Origin: Paludibacteraceae bacterium
GTDB lineage: Bacteria > Bacteroidota > Bacteroidia > Bacteroidales > Paludibacteraceae
DNA length: 64,000 nt
Assembly: GCA_017551025.1 (NCBI GenBank)
Contig: JAFZNG010000023.1
Span: 1 to 64,000, forward strand
Direction of reading: 5' to 3'
Shown here: piece by piece, positions 58,124 to 64,000 of the stretch
How the letters are laid out: each line of letters starts with the position of its first letter
Position numbering within the stretch: position 1 is the first letter of the stretch
The notes under the pieces: generated by a model
Told to the model about the DNA's origin: nothing
What the model saw: the letters and a program-made list of their open reading frames with translations, nothing else
Database searches by the model: none
Made by a program: the position numbers and the translations under genes

Positions 58124-58396
58124 CTATGCGGTAACGATGCCTGCGTCGAGCCAACGTTGTGCGGTCTCGTGGGCATCTTTTTGTGCCTGTTCGGGCGAAA
58201 CCTCATACTCGGCGAGCAGGAGTTCGGTGAGTTTAGCCTCATCGAAGGAGTCGAGTGACTGGATCTGTTGCCAGAGGTAACCGGCCGACTCATTAATGGT
58301 GATCATCTTATTGAAATTGATGAGGTCAACACTCTCACCAATCAGTATAAATTCGTCACCCAGGGGACGCAGCTTAAAACCTTTAATAGCCTTCAT
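58124..58396 (-). CDS. PqqD family protein
   Basis: The 90-residue protein shows the PqqD fold pattern: KLRPLGDEFILIGE, INFNKMITINESAGYLWQQI and a helical end DEAKLTELLLAEYEVSPEQA, with KDAHETAQRWLDAGIV. PqqD proteins bind precursor peptides for radical-SAM or other RiPP enzymes; many occur alone in Bacteroidota beside S24/S26 peptidases. It follows the peptidase gene with an AATTCAAA repeat between. No maturase gene is in the window. Confidence 0.85.
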   Translation of the reverse strand: MKAIKGFKLRPLGDEFILIGESVDLINFNKMITINESAGYLWQQIQSLDSFDEAKLTELLLAEYEVSPEQAQKDAHETAQRWLDAGIVTA

Positions 58397-58437
58397 GATA
58401 GAAATTAAAAATTCAAAATTAAAAATTCAAAATTATT

Positions 58438-58893
58438 TTAGTAGCACCACTTCAAAATAGAGTGGCGGTATATCTTCAATAGATAGCGGCGTAGCGGGAA
58501 TAGAATCTGCCATAAACGACCATTGAGAAGGGGTTTCTTATGGCCGTTCGGACTGGTTATTCGCACCACGATACCCAGCACATTATCAGGCGTTACAGTT
58601 TCCTCACCCCGCAGATTGCCATCGCCCTGAAGAATGATGGTACGGCCATCGTCCAGAACACGCAAGACGCGATGCAGTACGTAGGTGGTTTCGCCTGTAG
58701 GGAAGACCACTTTGGCGAGCAGGATATCCCCACGCCGCGCAGGGCGATCGAGACGCCTCAGAACGACACTATCGCGGCCACCTTCGATGAAGGGGCGCAT
58801 CGACACACCGGAGGGCGTGAAGAGCACTTCTTTGTTCTGCTCGATCAGTCGAAAGAACTCAGGGATCAGTATGTCGTTAGCTATTTGATGCAT
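58438..58893 (-). CDS. S24/S26 family peptidase
   Basis: The ATG at 58893 lies inside the 3' end of the upstream gene (17-nt overlap) and follows an ACCATAC heptamer run. The 151-residue protein has the SGVSMRPFIEGG box with the catalytic Ser, RRGDILLAKV, and TTYVLHRVLRV, where the His takes the place of the Lys of classical signal peptidases. The end has the hydrophobic LWQILFPLRRYLL. This is the compact S24/S26 type that pairs with PqqD in RiPP-like clusters; it may process a leader peptide. Confidence 0.82.
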   Translation of the reverse strand: MHQIANDILIPEFFRLIEQNKEVLFTPSGVSMRPFIEGGRDSVVLRRLDRPARRGDILLAKVVFPTGETTYVLHRVLRVLDDGRTIILQGDGNLRGEETVTPDNVLGIVVRITSPNGHKKPLLNGRLWQILFPLRRYLLKIYRHSILKWCY

Positions 58894-59731
58894 GGTTTGG
58901 GGTGTATGGTGTATGGTGTATGGTGTATGGTGTGCGGCGTAGCGTGTAGAGGTAGCAACCCGGGCAGGGAGTAATCGAGGTACAAAAATCTGCGTAGCGC
59001 TCTTTGCGGAAGAATGCGAAGGACTGGCCGGTAGGTAATTTCGTCTGTGTCTCCCAAAATATTCCTCCCGCTCGCGAGTGAGCATATAAATATTTCGCAC
59101 TATATACGTTGTACATAAAGCCGCTAACGATCAGCATCGCCGCTCTACCCACGCCGGGGTCACCACACTGGACAGTTGTCGTTACGTGTAGATAACGATT
59201 CGAATATTTTGCGGAGCGCAACTGAAATTGTCCGTCAGACAGTTCCTCAAACACCCACAGATAACCATTTAGACCATTCGCCCATATAATCTGCGATCCG
59301 CTATAGTTAGACAAAAAGGTCGAGGACAACTGCATATCCGAAGTCACCTCATTCATGGGCAACCAGCAACTCGTGCCGGCAAGGGTGGCGGCAATGAGTG
59401 TATCGCCATCGGTGGGGGTGGCGGTTTGGCGAAGGATGATTTCGCCCTTGACGGAGGGTCGGGCAAAGAAGGCGTAATAGGTGGTATTGACGGCGGGCGT
59501 GACGGTTGCTCCGAGGCCGTAATAAGTGGCGGGACGATAACCATCCGAGATTTCGGCGATGGTCCAGCCGAGCAGCACGAGTCCCTGCGCATCGGCGGCA
59601 GCCTGGAGCGAGGCATCGACGGAGGCAGGCAGGACGGTAGAAACACCGGCACTAACCTCCACAGTCTCGTTGAGTGCCCACGTAGCGGACACCAGCAGCA
59701 GACCTAAACATATGACGAAACACCTTTTCAT
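58877..59731 (-). CDS. Secreted protein of unknown function
   Basis: The ATG at 59731 gives a clear signal peptide (MKRCFVICLGLLLVSATWAL); the promoter TACCTTTG is only 15 nt further up, so the leader would be nearly absent. The 284-residue product contains a TYYAFFARPSVKGEIILRQT segment (repeat-like beta strands) and SKYSNRYLHVTTTVQ-type strands. The last residues (YTLRRTPYTIHHTPYTPNHA and a few more) are coded by ACCATAC heptamers that also lead into the peptidase gene. It is the first gene of a three-gene operon with the peptidase and PqqD. Confidence 0.65.
   Translation of the reverse strand: MKRCFVICLGLLLVSATWALNETVEVSAGVSTVLPASVDASLQAAADAQGLVLLGWTIAEISDGYRPATYYGLGATVTPAVNTTYYAFFARPSVKGEIILRQTATPTDGDTLIAATLAGTSCWLPMNEVTSDMQLSSTFLSNYSGSQIIWANGLNGYLWVFEELSDGQFQLRSAKYSNRYLHVTTTVQCGDPGVGRAAMLIVSGFMYNVYSAKYLYAHSRAGGIFWETQTKLPTGQSFAFFRKERYADFCTSITPCPGCYLYTLRRTPYTIHHTPYTPNHASNS
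58898..58934. repeat. ACCATAC heptamer tract across a gene junction
   Basis: Five 7-nt units form both the 3' coding end of the secreted protein and the leader of the peptidase gene. Confidence 0.88.
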
Positions 59732-59745
59732 GCTAAATGCGGGTG

Positions 59746-59777
59746 CAAAGGTACAACAAAATTTGCAAATATGCAAA
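59746..59777 (-). promoter_or_regulatory. Promoter of the three-gene PqqD operon
   Basis: On the minus strand TTTG (59774-59777) and TACCTTTG (59746-59753), 20 bp apart, followed by CACCCG. The spacing to the ATG is unusually short. Confidence 0.75.
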
Positions 59778-59861
59778 TAAAAAATCAGAACAACAAATGT
59801 ATATATATACATAGTATATATATAGTATTTATACAGATTTGGTGTTGATTTCGGGCGTTTA

Positions 59862-59959
59862 TCCTACGGTTATCTTACGGGTATCTTACGGTTATCCTAC
59901 GGTGAAGGTACCAGAATGATAGCAGGCACCCTGCAGGCAGGTGGCTGCGAGCAGGGTGC
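59862..59959. repeat. TATCYTACGGT repeats and a hairpin after the esterase gene
   Basis: Four units of about 11 nt (59862-59903) are followed by a perfect 9-bp stem GCACCCTGC / GCAGGGTGC (59926-59934 with 59951-59959), 22 nt from the stop of the minus-strand gene at 59,981. No T-run follows on either strand. Confidence 0.65.
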
Positions 59960-59980
59960 TATACGGTATATGAGCGGGAT

Positions 59981-62455
59981 TTAGCGAATTTGTTGGCCGG
60001 TGAGTGTGTAGGTGCGGTCGGCACGACGGAGATAGAGTTGGCCGTTGATGAGAAGTTTTTGGGTGACGGTTGACGAGTTACCGGTTACGGGAGTTATGCC
60101 TTCATGGGGATCGGTACCGGGATTCTCGCCGGGATTTTCTCCGGGGTTCTCGCCGGAGGTAAAGGCTTGGCCCTCGATACGGACATCACGAACGCAGATA
60201 TACTTACCGCTCTTAACTTCACCCAGTTCGTGCCACGGGAGAATACGCACATGGAGCGTCTCGCCGGCGGGGATAGTGAGGGTTGGTGTGAGGGCTACGT
60301 GTTCGATAGTGAGGTTGGTGAAATTCTTGCGCTCATAGATGGTTTTTACATCGAGGAAGTCATCGCCGAAGCCTGTATTGATGTGACAGCACATGACGGA
60401 GGTACTATGTGCGGCAAGGTCCATGTTGATACCGGTAATACGTACGTCCATGTTTTCCGGGGCGGTCACGGCAAAGTCGATATACCGGGTAGCATTCTCG
60501 TCGATCTCGCCGGCCGGCCAAGAGGTTTTGGCGCCGGAGGCATCGGCATTATGGAAGCGCACCATGGTAATACCGTCGGTAGTGCCGTCGGTAAACTCGG
60601 ATTTGGTGTCGGCAGCCATCATGTAGCTAAGCGTCATCGCGGCGCTAACGGGTCCTTCGATCTCGGGATCGGGCACGGGTTTGGTAGCGATCGACCAGTA
60701 GGCACTCACGGCGGCGCCACCCTCAAGCGAGATCACGGAAGCCGTGACGGGCACAACGATACGGGTCTGGCCGGAGGTGATGACGAGCGAGTCGTTACGG
60801 GTACCGGCGGCAGTGTAGGAGGCGTGGATATAGACGCGCTGGAAGAGGGTGCTTCCGGCATAAGAAGCCTGGGCGGTGGTAGCAAAATGAACATTATCGG
60901 TCGATACGAGCAGGTCGCCGCTGGCGGAAATGCTGACCGTTCCTGTAGCGGGTTCGAGTCCGAAACCGGTGAGCAGGACTTCGCTCGCACGTTGTACGCC
61001 GGAATAGGTCTCACCCATAGAAAGGGCGCTTGGCGTAGCGGTTATAGAAGTCGGTATATCGATATAATCGGCGAGAATGCCGGCATCCTTTAACATCTGG
61101 GCAGCCTGGCGTGCGATAAGGTTGGCGCCGAGAGTAGCGGTATGGGTATTATCACCGGAGCAGAAGAGCAACTGGGTACATTGCGTTTCGCCGTACTGGA
61201 GATAGAGGTCGCGTGTAGCGGCGGTGAGGTTGATGAAGGGGACATTTTTCTCCTGGGCTACGACGCTCATGGCATAGACATAATCCATAGAATGGTCGTC
61301 AGCGGGCAGGGATTGGTTCTCATAGAGCACACCGTTTTCAATCTTGGAGAACTTATCGCCGAGGTCGTGCTGGCCGTTTCGGCGGATGGTATTACCATTG
61401 AAATACTTACGGCAGATCGGGCCGACGAGTATGGGGTTGACACCTAATGCGCGTGCTTCATCTATAAACGTGCGCAAGAAGTCGCGATAGGTGGTCTGGG
61501 GGTTGGTGCCGCGGGCATCGGTGGGTAACGGCAGGTTATGGGCTTCGCAGTAGGCACGGTATTCGAGGTTGTCCATACCGTAGGTGACGGTGCCCTCGTC
61601 GTTGTGGGCGAACTGGATAAGCAGGTAGTCGCCGGCGGTCATCTGGGACTTAACGGATGTCCAGAGATTGGCGTTGGTATAGAACTGACGGGTATCGGCA
61701 CCCGATTTGCCACGATTGTTGACGGTGACAAAGTCGGCATTGAAGAACGAACCGAGGTACATACACCAGCCGCGCTTGTCGGTAGTGGATTCATCGTATT
61801 CCGCCATCGTGGAGTCGCCGATGGTATGGATGCGGATTTTCTGCTGGGGTTGCGGGTTGTCGCCGGGTTGCGGATCGGTTGTGGAACTTGCGCTCAGCGA
61901 GAAGGTTATCTGATTGAAATAGACGACGTTTTGGAGGGTGGTCGAACTGCAGACAAGGAAGTAATAGCCGGCAGGCAGATCGGTAAACTCACCCTGAAAA
62001 GCGCCGGTAGAGGTTACGGCAATCGTGCCGGTCTCGTAAACATCTTTGCTAGGAAGCAGCACCTCATCCTGCTGTTCGTTGCCATAATAGAACGCCGCGT
62101 AGTCGGTCTCGGAGATAGAATAGAGCGTCACAGAGATGTTTTCATTAGCAGCGAACACCAGGGCGTCCAGGCCGATGGTAATATCCATTTTCTGCGCGTT
62201 GTGGAATACGAGTCCGGACTCGGAAAAGATAGTATAGATACCTGTTCCCGGGCCGCTACCCATCGAATAAGAATGACCGGAGGGAGCTTGATAGAGGTAG
62301 AGTCCCTCGAGCGGATAGGAAGAGAATTTCTTACCGCCACCGGGATTTTCGGCCGCGCCTACTTCGAATGTAGCGGCAGCGATGCCGGGGAGTTCGGTTG
62401 CATAGGAGCTAAGTCCCAAGAGTGCCATGAAGGCAAAGAGATAAAGACGTTTCAT
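59981..62455 (-). CDS. Secreted SGNH/CE12-type esterase with tail
   Basis: The 824-residue product has a signal peptide (about 1-19), an N-terminal carbohydrate-binding-like sandwich (about 25-190), a Pro/Gln linker, and an SGNH hydrolase domain (about 205-470) close to rhamnogalacturonan acetylesterases: IGDSTMAEYDE (Ser), NNRGKSGADTRQF (Gly), IQFAHNDEG (Asn) and DNTHTATLGANLIA (Asp and His). A C-terminal Ig/ASH-like part (about 480-600) and another sandwich (about 610-765) follow, then an NPGENPG linker and the tail QKLLINGQLYLRRADRTYTL plus five residues. It should deacetylate plant pectin or related glycans outside the cell. The tail linker is again a TAACCG/TCAACCG-type repeat (60062-60095). 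Confidence 0.88.
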   Translation of the reverse strand: MKRLYLFAFMALLGLSSYATELPGIAAATFEVGAAENPGGGKKFSSYPLEGLYLYQAPSGHSYSMGSGPGTGIYTIFSESGLVFHNAQKMDITIGLDALVFAANENISVTLYSISETDYAAFYYGNEQQDEVLLPSKDVYETGTIAVTSTGAFQGEFTDLPAGYYFLVCSSTTLQNVVYFNQITFSLSASSTTDPQPGDNPQPQQKIRIHTIGDSTMAEYDESTTDKRGWCMYLGSFFNADFVTVNNRGKSGADTRQFYTNANLWTSVKSQMTAGDYLLIQFAHNDEGTVTYGMDNLEYRAYCEAHNLPLPTDARGTNPQTTYRDFLRTFIDEARALGVNPILVGPICRKYFNGNTIRRNGQHDLGDKFSKIENGVLYENQSLPADDHSMDYVYAMSVVAQEKNVPFINLTAATRDLYLQYGETQCTQLLFCSGDNTHTATLGANLIARQAAQMLKDAGILADYIDIPTSITATPSALSMGETYSGVQRASEVLLTGFGLEPATGTVSISASGDLLVSTDNVHFATTAQASYAGSTLFQRVYIHASYTAAGTRNDSLVITSGQTRIVVPVTASVISLEGGAAVSAYWSIATKPVPDPEIEGPVSAAMTLSYMMAADTKSEFTDGTTDGITMVRFHNADASGAKTSWPAGEIDENATRYIDFAVTAPENMDVRITGINMDLAAHSTSVMCCHINTGFGDDFLDVKTIYERKNFTNLTIEHVALTPTLTIPAGETLHVRILPWHELGEVKSGKYICVRDVRIEGQAFTSGENPGENPGENPGTDPHEGITPVTGNSSTVTQKLLINGQLYLRRADRTYTLTGQQIR

Positions 62456-62480
62456 TGTATCAAGATTTTAAATAACGGTA

Positions 62481-62488
62481 CAAAATTA
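62481..62488 (-). promoter_or_regulatory. -7 box of the esterase gene
   Basis: TAATTTTG on the minus strand, about 25 nt before the ATG at 62455. No clear TTTG lies 20 bp further up. Confidence 0.6.
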
Positions 62489-62560
62489 CTGCTTTTGGGG
62501 TTTGCGAATGTGGAATATTTGACGAAAATGGTTGAAATTTCGTATTTTAAACTATACAGA

Positions 62561-62592
62561 TTTGCGTATATGCGTGAAAAGTAGTACTTTTG
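62561..62592 (+). promoter_or_regulatory. Promoter of the right-end secreted protein gene
   Basis: TTTG (62561-62564) and TACTTTTG (62585-62592), 20 bp apart. The leader of about 90 nt is AT-rich with an ACAACAACCAACTT run before the ATG. Confidence 0.75.
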
Positions 62593-62688
62593 TGGCGTTT
62601 TTGCAAAATCAATATAGCAAAATTAGAATAAGGTACAATCAAAATAACCAACTTTTTTTTAACAACAACCAACTTAAAATTCATTACG

Positions 62689-64000
62689 ATGAAGAAAATT
62701 TTTACTTTTATCGCTATCATTTTGCTGAGTCCGCTTAGCATGATGGCAGCAGACAAGTACTACGCGCTGGAGACAATGAGCGTAAGCGGTACAACGTATA
62801 CTTCCGCCACTTATGACGGCGAGAAGGCTAAAGGTAACAATGTATTCGTTGAGTTGCCATCGGCTACAGTTAACGGACAAATCTGTTTTGTTGGCCAGTC
62901 CGACAAGACGGATCGTTATCTGTACATCTACGGCGAAGCCGGAACAGCACAAGACGATACGCGTGCGATCCAAATGTTAGCTGCAGGTGACACGATTGCC
63001 TACACGGCAGCAGATGTGATTACGGTAGACAACAAGCCTTATCTAAAATTCTCGACGACTCATGACTTTAAGTTCACGAAGTTTATCTACACCGCTGAAG
63101 GTGCCGCACCTGTGACGAATCCTGTTGCCACGGTAACCGTTAGCGGTCCGACGGAGTGCTTTGTTGGCCAGAGCATCACTTTAAAGGCTACGTTTGACGT
63201 AACGCCGGATACGATTTGGTGGACAGACAAGTTTGGTGTTAGCCTGAATTGCAACAGTGCAAGTTTGGTTTTCACTCCGGAGGCTGAGGGTAGCTATACC
63301 TTCGTAGCATGGGGTCAGAACCAATATAACACGCAACCGGCAGCATCGGAGATTCACACTGTAGGTGTAACGGTAAAACCGGCCGCTGTAGCGTGCACGA
63401 ACTTGATTCCTGCCGCGAGCGGCGATGCGCTGAACGTGGGTGACGAAGTAGCGCTGAACGCCATGTCGGAAGGTGGTAAGATCTTCGTAGCAGGCATGAA
63501 GACAGCAGGAACATCCATCGCATACAACGCAGCTGGTCTGCAACTCGGTGGCGGTGGCGCTGACTCGATTCGCGTTGAGCTGTACAACCTGATTCAAGAG
63601 GGTACAGAGATCACGCTGAACATGGTAGCCGGAGGTACGAGTGCTCGTGGTCTGAATATCTGCGCATTGGATAAGAGCAAAGTATACGAGGCTAAGTGGA
63701 CTCCGGGCGCCAACGGCGAAGAGAACAGCATTACGTATACTGTACCGGCAGGCAGCAAGTTGATTGGTCAGAGCAAGTTCTTGCTCCAGCGCAACAACAC
63801 GGTATATCTGGCCAGCGTAGTCGTTGCTAACTGCGGTGAAGCCATCGAAGGTGGTGAAGTAAGCACCGATCCTGTACTGGCAGTAACTCCGGCAACAGTA
63901 ACGCTGGACGTAACTGCTGCAAATACCAATCCGAGTGCTACGGTTAGCTTCAGCGGTAAGAACTTAGTAGCAGGTACGTATGCATTGACAGTACCTGATC
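62689..64000 (+). CDS. Secreted repeat protein (partial, runs off the right edge)
   Basis: The ATG at 62689 opens a frame still open at the window edge (437 codons visible). The product begins with a signal peptide (MKKIFTFIAIILLSPLSMMA) and a domain of about 125 residues (ADKYYALETMSVSGTTYTSA). Ig- or PKD-like beta domains follow (about 145-230, TVTVSGPTECFVGQSITLKA, WWTDKFGVSLNC). Another unit (about 235-385) contains MSEGGKIFVAGMKTAGTSIA. The last visible part, LAVTPATVTLDVTAANTNPS, resembles the start of a Por-secretion-linked Ig-like domain. Likely exported; function unknown. Confidence 0.7.
   Translation, partial: MKKIFTFIAIILLSPLSMMAADKYYALETMSVSGTTYTSATYDGEKAKGNNVFVELPSATVNGQICFVGQSDKTDRYLYIYGEAGTAQDDTRAIQMLAAGDTIAYTAADVITVDNKPYLKFSTTHDFKFTKFIYTAEGAAPVTNPVATVTVSGPTECFVGQSITLKATFDVTPDTIWWTDKFGVSLNCNSASLVFTPEAEGSYTFVAWGQNQYNTQPAASEIHTVGVTVKPAAVACTNLIPAASGDALNVGDEVALNAMSEGGKIFVAGMKTAGTSIAYNAAGLQLGGGGADSIRVELYNLIQEGTEITLNMVAGGTSARGLNICALDKSKVYEAKWTPGANGEENSITYTVPAGSKLIGQSKFLLQRNNTVYLASVVVANCGEAIEGGEVSTDPVLAVTPATVTLDVTAANTNPSATVSFSGKNLVAGTYALTVPD

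Noticed and set aside
61538..62584. 348-codon plus-strand frame opposite the esterase gene
   Set aside because: Antisense to catalytic SGNH motifs and crosses both divergent promoters.

Overview
This window is chromosomal DNA of a Bacteroidota bacterium, most likely an uncultured gut- or rumen-type member of the Bacteroidales. The evidence is: many promoters of the Bacteroidota type (TTTG, about 20 bp, then TAnnTTTG, often as TACCTTTGCAC); A-rich leaders instead of Shine-Dalgarno sites; a TamB/TamL assembly protein, TIGR02172 kinase, RhuM protein and LemA/TPM pair; and many secreted proteins sharing a short C-terminal tail. No rRNA or tRNA gene was recognised.

Region 1 (1-25,734) looks like an accessory block. 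It starts with the 3' end of a gene read as rpsA (ribosomal protein S1). A frameshifted inverted copy of the same tail, plus its downstream repeats, lies at 24,323-24,660, and a third, direct copy lies at 25,483-25,734. Inside are a TPM/LemA pair (1.2-2.6 kb); a run of secreted Gly-rich beta-helix, fibronectin-III and BspA-like surface proteins with an OmpA-family protein and two lipoproteins (2.6-19.4 kb); a lone AAA/DUF4143 ATPase; and a run of small genes (19.5-24.3 kb: HNH nuclease, holin-like two-TM protein, DUF5675 protein, paired paralogues) that looks phage- or satellite-derived but has no structural or integrase genes.

Region 2 (25.7-45.3 kb) is denser and core-like: an outer-membrane protein; a 1,672-residue protein that fuses TamB to a TamL/TamA-type Omp85 barrel; an SLC13-type transporter; and a six-gene signalling run (SpoIIE phosphatase plus HATPase kinase, STAS protein, RelA-type alarmone synthetase, TIGR02172 kinase, HD hydrolase, tyrosine phosphatase). 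Dolichol-phosphate-mannose-type glycosyltransferase, MBL hydrolase, Xaa-Pro aminopeptidase, ArgS and ArgR genes follow.

Region 3 (45.3-64 kb) is mostly minus strand and codes for the surface: a giant Ig-like repeat adhesin with a 46-codon gene starting in its stop codon, a RhuM protein, a large Ig-like protein, a small operon (secreted protein, S24/S26 peptidase, PqqD protein), a CE12-type esterase, and the start of another secreted protein on the plus strand.

Two DNA-level patterns run through the window. The first is a set of short tandem repeats with a 7-8 nt unit, commonly a variable triplet plus TKAC/TKAG-like tetramer. They lie just upstream of start codons, supply stop codons, and occur in frame inside conserved enzymes (ArgS, Xaa-Pro aminopeptidase, SpoIIE, TamB) and in front of the C-terminal tails. 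The second is a family of small hairpins with different stems but similar AT-rich loops and flanks, placed as hairpin, then GGYTAACAA-like spacer, then short tandem repeat, then ATG. These patterns, the TamB-TamL fusion and the partner-switch/alarmone run are the best candidates for something undescribed.
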